From contig CAZFPI010000017.1 of assembly GCA_964521075.1 (NCBI GenBank), positions 1 to 32,720 of the forward strand: a stretch of 32,720 nt of DNA. Reading direction: 5' to 3'. How positions within the stretch are numbered: the first letter of the stretch is position 1; each line of letters begins with the position of its first letter. The notes beneath the pieces are model-generated. The model saw only the letters and a program-made list of their open reading frames with translations. It was not told the origin of the DNA and did no database searches. Source of the stretch: Sterolibacterium sp964521075. GTDB lineage: Bacteria; Pseudomonadota; Gammaproteobacteria; Burkholderiales; Rhodocyclaceae. Position numbers and translations under genes: made by a program. Positions 8,144-16,476 of the stretch are shown here, in pieces.

Positions 8144-10510
8144 GTGAGTACCGAGCAGGCATCCATTCAGCAAGGCAGCGGTGATGCGGATATCCGGGTG
8201 GAGTTCATGAAGAACCTCCAGGCCGTGACCAACAAGATCCATGCGACGAGCAATATCGACGAGATCATGCTCGAGCTTTCGGAAGATGTAAGCAGCCTGT
8301 TCAATGCCGATCGTCTGACCATCTATTCCGTCAGCGAGGACAAGACCGCCATCGTTTCCAAGGTCAAGACGGGGCTCAATTCCTTTAAGGATCTCAAGCT
8401 GCCCATTGCCGACCAGAGCATCGCCGGATACGTTGCCCTGTCACGAAAAATGGTCAATCTGAAAGATGTTTATGACGATGTCGAGCTGAAGTCGCATCAT
8501 CAGGGCCTGCGTTTCCTGCAGGAGGTCGACAAGCGCACGGGGTATCGCACCAAACAGATGCTGGTCGGGCCGGTGGTGACCAAGGATGGCGATGTCGTCG
8601 GCGTTGTCCAGATCATCAACAACAAGGTCGGCGAGCCTTTTTCCTCGCTGGCGGAAGAAGGGCTCCGTGGTCTTTGCGAAACCCTGGCCATTGCCTTTTC
8701 TGTGCGCTCCAAGCCCGGCCAGGCTGTCAAAACGAAGTACGACCAGCTGGTGGCCGATGCCGTTCTTTCTGCCCAGGAAATGGAGCTGGCGATACGTTCC
8801 GCGCGGCGAAAAAATCTCGATATCGAGGAGATTCTGGTCGATGAGTTTCAGGTCAAACCTTCGACCATCGGCATGGCACTGGGTAAATTCTTCGGTGTCC
8901 CCTATGAGCCTTACAAGGCGGATCGCGTCAAGCCGCTGGATTTGCTGAAGAATCTGAAGCGCGATTATCTCGAACAGTATCAGTGGATTCCGCTGGAGGA
9001 AACCAACGAAGGCATCCTCATCATGACGATGGATCCCGAGCAGGTTAAAAGCTCGCGCATCGTCAGTAATATCTACCCCAAGAACAAGCTGTCTTTCCGC
9101 GTCACGACCATCCGGGAGTTTGTCCAGAGCCTGGATTTTCTCTTTGGCGCGCAATCGGTGGAAACCGATTCTGGCTCGGTGGGCGACCTCCTGTCTGCCA
9201 TGGAAGGCGATACCGAGGAGGGGACAGATTCTTCTGCGGCCGATGTCTCGGCGGCAGCTGACAACGAGCTCGTCAAGCTGGTCAACAAGATCATCATGGA
9301 CGCTTACCAGCAGGGAGTTTCCGATATTCACATCGAGCCGGCACCCGGCAAGGAAAAGACCCTGGTACGCTTCCGCCGTGACGGCTCGCTGGTGAAGTAC
9401 ATCGAAGTGCCTTCCAGTTACCGCAATGCGATGGCGGCGCGTATCAAGATCATGTGTGATCTGGACATTTCCGAACGCCGCAAACCGCAGGATGGCAAGA
9501 TCAAGTTCAAGAAATTCGGCCCGCTCGATATCGAGCTGCGGGTGGCGACCATTCCCTCCGTGGGGGGGGAGGATATCGTCATGCGTATTCTCGCTGCCGG
9601 CGAGCCGATTCCGCTCGACAAGCTGGGTGTTTTGCCCGCGAATCTGGAACGGCTGAAAGGTGCGATTTCCAAGCCTTATGGCCTGTTTTTCGTCTGCGGC
9701 CCGACAGGCTCAGGTAAAACGACGACACTGCACTCCGTGCTCAAGTATCTTAACAATGTCGATACCAAAATCTGGACGGCGGAAGATCCGGTCGAAATCA
9801 CCCAGAAGGGTTTGCGGCAGGTGCAGATCAACAAGAAGGCCGGTATCGACTTCGCCACCATCATGAAAGCCTTCCTCCGCGCCGACCCGGACATCATCAT
9901 GGTGGGTGAAATGCGCGATGCGGAAACAACCGGCATCGGTATCGAAGCCTCTCTCACGGGCCACCTCGTTTTCGCCACCCTGCACACCAACAGCGCACCG
10001 GAATCCATCATCCGTCTGCTCGACATGGGCATGGATCCTTTCAACTTCTCCGACGCGCTTTTGGGCATCCTGGCCCAGCGTCTGGCCAAACGGCTGTGCA
10101 AGTGCAAGGAAGCCTACACGGCCAGTGACGAGGAAATGCAGATGTTCCTGAAGGAATACTGCAGCGAGTTGATTCATACCGAGACATTCAGGAAAGATGC
10201 CAATGCAGCCTACGACGCAGTCTATCAACGCTGGCTGAACACCTACGCCAAGGATGGAAAATTCACCCTCTACCGGGCCAAGGGTTGTCCGGAGTGCGGC
10301 GACAGCGGTTACAAGGGGCGTCTGGGTCTGCACGAACTCATGCTGGGTAGCGACAAGGTCAAAAAACTCATCCAGGAACATGCCCGCGTGGCCGAGCTGC
10401 TCGCTGTTGCACTGGAAGAAGACATGCTGACGCTGAAGATGGACGGCATGGAAAAGGTGCTGATGGGGCTTACTGACCTGAAGATCGTCCGCTCGGTGTG
10501 CATCAAATAA
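8144..10510 (+). CDS. GAF-domain GspE/PilB-family secretion or pilus assembly ATPase
   Basis: This 788-residue protein starts at GTG 8144, with AGGAG at 8133-8137. Residues about 20-185 form a GAF domain carrying D129-x2-TGYR and a degenerate NKFDE motif (Asn160, Lys161, Phe166, Glu171-Glu172). A divergent MshEN/T2SSE-N-like domain follows at about 195-340. The GspE/PilB ATPase then has Walker A GPTGSGKT at 519-526, Walker B near Asp583 (DPDIIMVGEMRD), a His box (TLHTN), and four zinc cysteines (Cys652, Cys654, Cys715, Cys718). Such hexameric ATPases drive pilus extension or type II secretion. The usual c-di-GMP-binding RLGxxL motif of MshEN is not recognisable here. A GAF fusion is not part of standard PilB. 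The gene lies between a cyclase and an HD-GYP phosphodiesterase and not in a pilus operon, which suggests a specialised, second-messenger-gated motor. Which machine it drives is unknown. Confidence 0.9.
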   Translation: MSTEQASIQQGSGDADIRVEFMKNLQAVTNKIHATSNIDEIMLELSEDVSSLFNADRLTIYSVSEDKTAIVSKVKTGLNSFKDLKLPIADQSIAGYVALSRKMVNLKDVYDDVELKSHHQGLRFLQEVDKRTGYRTKQMLVGPVVTKDGDVVGVVQIINNKVGEPFSSLAEEGLRGLCETLAIAFSVRSKPGQAVKTKYDQLVADAVLSAQEMELAIRSARRKNLDIEEILVDEFQVKPSTIGMALGKFFGVPYEPYKADRVKPLDLLKNLKRDYLEQYQWIPLEETNEGILIMTMDPEQVKSSRIVSNIYPKNKLSFRVTTIREFVQSLDFLFGAQSVETDSGSVGDLLSAMEGDTEEGTDSSAADVSAAADNELVKLVNKIIMDAYQQGVSDIHIEPAPGKEKTLVRFRRDGSLVKYIEVPSSYRNAMAARIKIMCDLDISERRKPQDGKIKFKKFGPLDIELRVATIPSVGGEDIVMRILAAGEPIPLDKLGVLPANLERLKGAISKPYGLFFVCGPTGSGKTTTLHSVLKYLNNVDTKIWTAEDPVEITQKGLRQVQINKKAGIDFATIMKAFLRADPDIIMVGEMRDAETTGIGIEASLTGHLVFATLHTNSAPESIIRLLDMGMDPFNFSDALLGILAQRLAKRLCKCKEAYTASDEEMQMFLKEYCSELIHTETFRKDANAAYDAVYQRWLNTYAKDGKFTLYRAKGCPECGDSGYKGRLGLHELMLGSDKVKKLIQEHARVAELLAVALEEDMLTLKMDGMEKVLMGLTDLKIVRSVCIK

Positions 10511-10583
10511 GGAATGACGCCTCCGGATTGACGCCAATCAGCACTTTCCTGGAGGACAGACCGGAGAATGCGGAGCTTATGCC

Positions 10584-12206
10584 ATGACGACGAATGAACA
10601 CGATCGCCCGATCTTCCAGCGTCTCGAACAGCTCAATGCCATTGGCGCGGCTCTCTCCAGCGAGCGGAACATCGACCGTCTGCTGGAAAGCATCCTGCTG
10701 GCCGCCAAGAAGATTACCCATGCGGACGGCGGCACGCTTTATCTTGTCAGCGAAGATGGCCAGGGGCTGCATTTCGCCATCATGCACAACGATACCTTAG
10801 GGATAACTCTGGGCGGCACATCCGGGAACCGCATCGATTTTCACGATCTGCCCTTCACCAACGCCCAGGGAAAGCCAAACAATGCCATGGTGGCAGTCTA
10901 TTCGGCGATCCATGGCGAGACGGTCAACATCGAAGACGCTTATTACGCCGAGGGTTTCGATTTCACCGGCACACGCAGTTTCGACGAAAAGACCGGCTAC
11001 CGGTCGAAGTCCTTTCTGACTGTGCCGATGCGTAACCACGAGAACACCATCATCGGTGTTTTGCAGCTCATCAACGCCCTGGAGCCCGAAACACGCCAGG
11101 TATTACCCTTCTCACGGGCGGATCAGCGTCTGGTCGAGTCTCTTGCTTCGCAGGCGGCCATCGCCCTGACCAACCAGCAACTGATTCATCAGCTCGAAAA
11201 GCTGTTCGAATCCCTGATCGGCCTCATCAACGTCGCCATCGACGAAAAGTCTCCCTACACCGGCGGCCACTGCGAGCGCGTTCCCGTGCTGACCATGATG
11301 CTGGCCGAAGCCGCCAATATCACGACCACTGGCCCGCTGGCCGGTTTTCACATGGACGACCGGGAGCGGTACGAACTGAAAATCGCGGGCCTCCTGCACG
11401 ACTGCGGCAAGATCACGACCCCGGTGCACGTCGTCGACAAAGCCACCAAGCTCTACACCCTCTACGACCGCATCCACACCCTCGACACCCGTTTTGAAGT
11501 CCTGTTGCGCGATGCCGAAATCGCCTGGCTGCGGAAATCTCTGGAAGGAGGCGATCGAGAAGTGCTGCGGCCCGAATTCGAGGCCCTGCAGAAGCGCATA
11601 CGGGAAGACCGTGAATTCCTTCGCCATGCCAATATCGGCGGCGAGGCGATGACCGAAGCCGACCAGCAAAGGGTACGCGATATTGCCCTCCGGTATTGCT
11701 GGACAAATCCGGCAGGTGAAGAAGTCCCTTTTCTGGATGCCAACGAAATCGAAAATCTCACCATCCGTGCCGGCACACTCACGGCAACCGAGCGCGAGAT
11801 CATCAATCACCATATCGTGACCACCATCAAAATGCTCGAAGCCTTGCCCTGGCCTCGTCACCTCAAGCGGGTTCCCGAATTTTCAGGCGGACATCACGAG
11901 CGCATGGACGGCAAGGGTTACCCGAAGGGACTCAAGCGCGAAGAAATGTCCATCCAGGCGCGCATCATGGGCATCGCGGATATTTTCGAGGCACTCACCG
12001 CCAAAGACCGGCCCTACAAGCCTGGCAAGACGCTTTCCGAATCCTTGTTCATCCTTGGGAAATTCAAGGAAAACGGCCACATCGACCCGGATCTCTTCGA
12101 TGTCTTCGTCCGTCAGAAGGTCTATCTGCGTTATGCCGAACAGCACCTCGATCCGCAGCAGATCGACGAAGTGGATGAGAGCCGGATACCGGGATATATT
12201 TCCTGA
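10584..12206 (+). CDS. GAF-HD-GYP protein, probable c-di-GMP phosphodiesterase
   Basis: This 540-residue protein has an N-terminal GAF domain (about 8-195) with D134-x2-TGYR and a partial NKFDE motif (Asn164, Phe176, Asp180-Gln181), similar to the GAF of the preceding ATPase. The HD-GYP domain follows: HCERV near 235, the metal pair His272-Asp273 (LLHDCGK), HHERMDGKGYP at 437-447, and the final ADIFEALTAKDRPYKP block. All expected metal ligands are present, so it should hydrolyse c-di-GMP. Between the HD and GYP halves lies an extra, probably helical stretch of about 110 residues (285-396) that is absent from standard HD-GYP domains. The start has GGAG at 10572-10575. The 73-base gap from the ATPase gene has no terminator, so the two are probably cotranscribed. 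Confidence 0.9.
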   Translation: MTTNEHDRPIFQRLEQLNAIGAALSSERNIDRLLESILLAAKKITHADGGTLYLVSEDGQGLHFAIMHNDTLGITLGGTSGNRIDFHDLPFTNAQGKPNNAMVAVYSAIHGETVNIEDAYYAEGFDFTGTRSFDEKTGYRSKSFLTVPMRNHENTIIGVLQLINALEPETRQVLPFSRADQRLVESLASQAAIALTNQQLIHQLEKLFESLIGLINVAIDEKSPYTGGHCERVPVLTMMLAEAANITTTGPLAGFHMDDRERYELKIAGLLHDCGKITTPVHVVDKATKLYTLYDRIHTLDTRFEVLLRDAEIAWLRKSLEGGDREVLRPEFEALQKRIREDREFLRHANIGGEAMTEADQQRVRDIALRYCWTNPAGEEVPFLDANEIENLTIRAGTLTATEREIINHHIVTTIKMLEALPWPRHLKRVPEFSGGHHERMDGKGYPKGLKREEMSIQARIMGIADIFEALTAKDRPYKPGKTLSESLFILGKFKENGHIDPDLFDVFVRQKVYLRYAEQHLDPQQIDEVDESRIPGYIS

Positions 12207-12409
12207 TTTCCCGGTACAGTCCGTTCAACCCAAGGCTGTATCCAGCACTGTCATCACCGCGAATCCTGTCATGAGCCCCGGCGTGGCTGGGGTTTGATGG
12301 CCGTTACGGTGCGTTTTCGTGTTGATGCACACTGAAAACCACCCTTGCCTTCATTGGCCCAATTCATGAATTTTTGTTCATGGGTTTCTGTTGCTTTTAT
12401 TGATGATGG

Positions 12410-14407
12410 TTATTGGGTTTTTCCTGAGACTTCTTCAAAGAACGCATCGGGTGAAGGCTCCCTGCCCAGGAAGTCCCGCACCATTTCCGATGCCCGGCGT
12501 TCGCCGCCCCGTTCGAGGATTTCCTGGCGGAAGCGATGAGCGACGGCGGGGTTCATCCGGTTTTTGCCGTAGGCGGAGAGCATGTCGAGGGCGAGGACTT
12601 CCGACCACATGTAGCTGTAGTAGCCCGCGCCGTATTGACGCAGGATGTGGTCGAACTGGGCCGGAAAAAGTGTGCCGGGTGTGTGGCCCAGCGGTGTGGC
12701 GGCTTCCATCATCTCCCAGGTGGGTTGGGCTTTCAGCGCACGCGGGCCGTAGAGGGCAAGATCGTAACTGGCGTAGAGATGCTGGCGGGCGTAGCGGATG
12801 CCGCGGCCAAATTTTCGGGCGGCGTTGAGCCGGTCCATCATCGCGGCGTCCACGGTCGGGCAGTCCTTGCAGTGATGGGCAATTTGCCGGACGGATTCGA
12901 GCTTGTGCGCCCATTCCTCGTACATTTGCGAGGGAGCTTCGACGAAATCGGTCTCGACGCTGGTGCCGGCCTGTGCCGCGTAGCGGGTGCGCGAAAGCAC
13001 ACCATGCAGCACATGGCCAAATTCGTGCATCAGGGTTTCCAGTTCGTTGAAATCGAGCCCCTGGCGATTGAAATTGGTGACGAGAACGGAAATGGGGGTT
13101 CGCCCGGTCAGGCGGCTGACGCTGCGTACGCCAAAGGCGGCCGCATGGGTGAATTTGCCTTCACGCGGAAACAGATCGAGGTAGAGGCTGCCCAGATATT
13201 CATGGCTGGCCGTGTCGAAGACATCATAGTGCCGGACTTCGGGGTGCCATAGCGGTGCCGGGCTTGTTTCAAAGCGCAGGCCGTAGAGTTGCGCGGAGAT
13301 GTCGAGAGCCCAGGCGATGCTTGCCTCTACCGGAAAATAGCGGCGCAAGGCTTCCTGGTCGATGTCGTAGTGCTGGCGTTTGAGCCGTTCCTGATAGTAG
13401 GCGATATCCCAGCGTTCGAGTTTCGTTTCCCCCGGGGGTTGCTTGAGTTCTTCAGCCTTGGCACGGCGGAGTTCTTCGAGGTCGCGCTGCTCGCCGTGGC
13501 GCACCTGGGCCAGAACTTCGTCGAGAAATTTTTCCGCGATTGCCGGTTTGCCGACCATGCGGCGGCGAGTGACGAATTCGGCGTAGCTGCTGAAGCCGAA
13601 TAACCCGGCCATCTCCCGCCGCAGCGCGAGGGTTTCGTCGAGCAGCGCGATATTGCGTTCGCCACCTCGCCGGGTGAAAGCGTACTGGTAGCGTCGCCGG
13701 GCCTCGCCGTCGCGGGCGTTTTCCATGAAGGGAACGTAGTCCGGATAGTCGAAGCCCAGCAGAAGATTGCCCTGTTCGTCGCGTTTGTCTGCCTGGGCTT
13801 CTTTCAGGAAACTTTCGGGCAGCCCGGCGGTTTCCCGGGGAGTGAAGCGCAGTTTTGTTTTGTCATCGCGCAAATTTCGGGCGAATTCCTGGCGGATGAT
13901 TTCCAGTCGTTCGAGAATCTGTTTCATGCGCTGGCGCTTTGCTTCCGGCAGGGCAACCCCCGTGTCTTCGAAGGCATCCAGCAAGTCCTGGCGCAGCTTG
14001 GCGTCGATGGCGTCCTGCGGTCTGGCGGCGCGCAGCTGCTGGTAGATCGCGGCGTTCTGGTAGAGGCTGCTGGAAAAGTCGTTGTATTTCAGCAGGCAGG
14101 CATCGGCGGCCTTGCGAACCTCAGCATCGGGGGAGACATTGTTGAGCAGATACACCGGCCCTTCGATATCTTCTTGCTGAATCTGCAAATCGTTGAGTGC
14201 TGCAAAAATGGAGCTTGCCGGGGATTTTTCGAAATTTTCCAGGGTTTGCTTCAGGTGGCTCAAGCCTTTTTCGCAGGTCTGGGCGAGGGTGGGCGCATCC
14301 CACAAGGGCAGGGCAGGGGGGCTGGTTTCGGCAGCATGGCCTAGCAGCGATACCGGGGTGAGGAGGAGAAAAAGCAGGGAAAAATGTGGGGGAGGTGTGC
14401 AGATCAT
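12410..14407 (-). CDS. Exported M3-family zinc metallopeptidase (oligopeptidase)
   Basis: This 665-residue protein has the M3 (thimet oligopeptidase/oligopeptidase A) active site: HEFGH at 461-465, with the third zinc ligand Glu490 placed 29 residues after His461, as in thimet oligopeptidase. The N-terminus (LLFLLLTPVSLLGHAAET) looks like a cleavable signal peptide, with cleavage near residue 26. It is therefore predicted to work in the periplasm, unlike cytosolic PrlC. M3 enzymes cut short peptides of up to about 20 residues. Its ATG overlaps the stop of the upstream peptide-binding protein gene (ATGA at 14404-14407), so the two are translationally coupled. A peptide-binding protein and an exported peptidase suggest capture and trimming of peptides. 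The substrate is not known. Confidence 0.92.
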   Translation of the reverse strand: MICTPPPHFSLLFLLLTPVSLLGHAAETSPPALPLWDAPTLAQTCEKGLSHLKQTLENFEKSPASSIFAALNDLQIQQEDIEGPVYLLNNVSPDAEVRKAADACLLKYNDFSSSLYQNAAIYQQLRAARPQDAIDAKLRQDLLDAFEDTGVALPEAKRQRMKQILERLEIIRQEFARNLRDDKTKLRFTPRETAGLPESFLKEAQADKRDEQGNLLLGFDYPDYVPFMENARDGEARRRYQYAFTRRGGERNIALLDETLALRREMAGLFGFSSYAEFVTRRRMVGKPAIAEKFLDEVLAQVRHGEQRDLEELRRAKAEELKQPPGETKLERWDIAYYQERLKRQHYDIDQEALRRYFPVEASIAWALDISAQLYGLRFETSPAPLWHPEVRHYDVFDTASHEYLGSLYLDLFPREGKFTHAAAFGVRSVSRLTGRTPISVLVTNFNRQGLDFNELETLMHEFGHVLHGVLSRTRYAAQAGTSVETDFVEAPSQMYEEWAHKLESVRQIAHHCKDCPTVDAAMMDRLNAARKFGRGIRYARQHLYASYDLALYGPRALKAQPTWEMMEAATPLGHTPGTLFPAQFDHILRQYGAGYYSYMWSEVLALDMLSAYGKNRMNPAVAHRFRQEILERGGERRASEMVRDFLGREPSPDAFFEEVSGKTQ

Positions 14408-16468
14408 GGCTCAGGTGTCCGTTTCTCGTCGATGTCCATGTAGAGCCATTCGGCATGCAGGATGGGATGTTTCCGGTAGCCCTTGACCCAGGGCTGGGTG
14501 AGCATGTTGCGTACCCGGGCGAGATCGAGCCGCCAAGGGGCGTAGACTTCGATGAGCCGTGCCATCCTGCGATAAAGTCGGTCGCGTTCCGGGCCTGCGG
14601 GCAGGCGTTTCGAGGCTTCGTAGAGTTTGTCGTATTCCGGGATTTTCACGCAGCCTGCATTGCTCTGGCCGCTGCGCGGGCTGTAGAGCAGCTGCATGAA
14701 GTTGTCGCCATCCGGGTAATCCGCGATCCAGCCCGCCGTTCGCATCTGCAGTTTGCATTGTTTTTCCTGCTTCAGTAGCTCCGGAAAGGGGGCTTTCTGG
14801 GATTCCATGCGGATGGACAGGCTATCGAAAGCCTTTTTCCAGACTTCTTCTTGCAGACGCCCGGTCGAATCGGGTCGGCTGGCGTAACGGATGGTGAAAG
14901 GTTTTCCATCGGGCAGGGTGCGCCAGCCATCCCCTCCCTTGCGGTAGCCGAATTTATCGAGCAGCGCGTTGGCCGTGGGTACATCTCGGGTCACGCTCGT
15001 GCGCCAGGCCGGGTCGTGGCCTGCGACGCCGGGTGGAATGGGGTAGTCGAGGGCGATGGCCTGGCCATTGCGGACAATGCGGATTTCCTCGGCCACGTCA
15101 TAAGCCATGGCCATTGCGCGCCGCAGGGCGATCTGCGGCTTGCCCATGCCGCCGACGACGGGGTCATTCCATTGCCAGTAGTGGTAGACAACTTCCGGAT
15201 CGACGAGGCGGGAGAGCCGTACACCACGCTGCGCCAGCTCGGGCCTGAGCCGGTCGCCGGAGACGCCTTCCAGCGCGCGGGGAGCCAGCGGGCCATCCAT
15301 GTTCATGACGTCGACTTCGCCGTTCTGGAAAGCCAGCCAGCGCGACTGGTCTTCTTCCATGATGGCGATTTCGATGCGATCCAGGGCGGGCATGCGCTTT
15401 CCTTGCATCTGCGCGGCGATGCGCCGGTTTTCCGGGTCGTTCCCCGCGTCAAAATTCCAGATCAGGCCGCGATAGGAGGGGCTGCTCTCAAGGATGATCT
15501 TTGAGCCGCGCACCCATTGCGCGAGGCGGAACGGGCCTGTGCCCACGGGGTGCGACATTGCCCGCCCGGTCTCGTCGCGGTATTTTTCGATGGCTTCCCT
15601 CGCTACAGCACTGGTTTGCGGGAAGGCCAGTACATAGGCAAGGTTGTGATCGACCTCGGTGAGCTGCAGGCGTAACGTGTAGCGATCCAGAGCCTCGATG
15701 CCGGGGATGGGTTTTTCGTAATCGAATTTTCCTGATTTTTTTGCCTGTTCGGCCAGTTCATCCAGCCCGGCGAATTTGTGTTCGACGAGAAAAATGTACG
15801 GCGAGCGTACCGCCGGGTCGATCAGCCGCTTGAGGGAATAGACGTAATCAGCGGCGGTGAGCTCGCGGGCTTGCCCGCCGAAAGCAGCGTCGGGTGTGAA
15901 ATGGATGCCAGGTTTGAGGCGGATCGTCCAGATTTTTCCGTCGGCGGAGATTTCCGGCATGGCGCTGGCTGTGAGCGGAACGAGTCTGGCAGGCCGCGCG
16001 AGGTAGTCGTAAGTCAGCAGGGTCTCAAAGACGGCCTCGATGATCGTGCCGGAGTAGTAGTCGTGGATGCCTGCCGGGTCAAAACCGGTTTCGGCGGCGG
16101 AAAATACCCAGTGCAGGGTTTTGGCTGGCCTGGTGTATTGGGTGGATTGGGTGGATTGGGTGGATTGGGTGGATTGGGTGGATTGGGTGGATTGGGTGGA
16201 NNNNNNNNNNNNNNNNNNNNNNNNNNNNNNNNNNNNNNNNNNNNNNNNNNNNNNNNNNNNNNNNNNNNNNNNNNNNNNNNNNNNNNNNNNNNNNNNNNNN
16301 GGTGGATTGGGTGGATTGGGTGGATTGGGTGGATTGGGTGGATTGGGTGGATTGGTACTGGGATGCCCGGGCCGGGGCGGCAGGGCCTGGCTTTGGCGTC
16401 AGGCAGAGGGCGCACAGGAAAAACAGGGCAAGATGTGCGGCCGTGCGCCGGTTCTGGAAACGTTTCAT
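14404..16468 (-). CDS. ABC transporter substrate-binding protein, family 5 (oligo/dipeptide type), interrupted by an assembly gap
   Basis: Two pieces form one gene. From ATG 16468 the minus strand reads a signal peptide (LALFFLCALCLTPKPGPAAPA) and then Gln-Ser-Thr repeats up to the N-run. Past the N-run the repeats continue and lead into a family 5 binding protein (KTLHWVFSAAETGFDP, YDYLARP, AMPEISADGKIWTIRL) of the DppA/OppA type, ending at TGA 14404. The halves are in different frames across the 100-N placeholder. Without the N's the length is 1965 bases, exactly 655 codons, so the frameshift is an artefact of the gap. The repeat array encodes a flexible linker between the signal peptide and the mature domain. 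The gene starts eight bases after the upstream stop and overlaps the peptidase gene by four bases. No permease or ATPase genes are nearby. Confidence 0.9.
16132..16354. repeat. 9-bp minisatellite (GGTGGATTG)n coding for (Gln-Ser-Thr)n, containing the assembly gap
   Basis: On the plus strand a degenerate unit GGTGTATTG (16132-16140) is followed by six perfect GGTGGATTG units and a partial one up to 16200. After the N's, six more perfect units run to 16354. On the minus strand each unit reads CAA TCC ACC. Because the unit is nine bases, changes in copy number alter protein length but not frame. From the phase of the edges, the hidden length should be 3+9k bases if the array is pure. Confidence 0.95.
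16201..16300. other. Assembly gap (100 N placeholder)
   Basis: There are exactly 100 N's, the conventional length for a gap of unknown size, flanked on both sides by the same 9-bp tandem repeat. The gap is therefore a collapsed or unresolved repeat inside the peptide-binding protein gene, and the real copy number is unknown. Confidence 0.97.
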
Positions 16469-16476
16469 CGTTGGAC

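Noticed and set aside
6555..8162. Long minus-strand reading frame (535 codons) opposite the cyclase
   Set aside because: It is rich in Arg, His and Gln, has no domain, and lies opposite a gene with all class III cyclase motifs.
12274..12295. Hairpin AGCCCC..GGGGTT as a terminator between the convergent HD-GYP and M3 genes
   Set aside because: The stem is short, with one G-T pair, and no T-run follows on either side; nothing else stands out in the 203-base gap.
16132..16354. CRISPR-like array
   Set aside because: The units are 9 bases and contiguous, with no spacers and no cas genes nearby.
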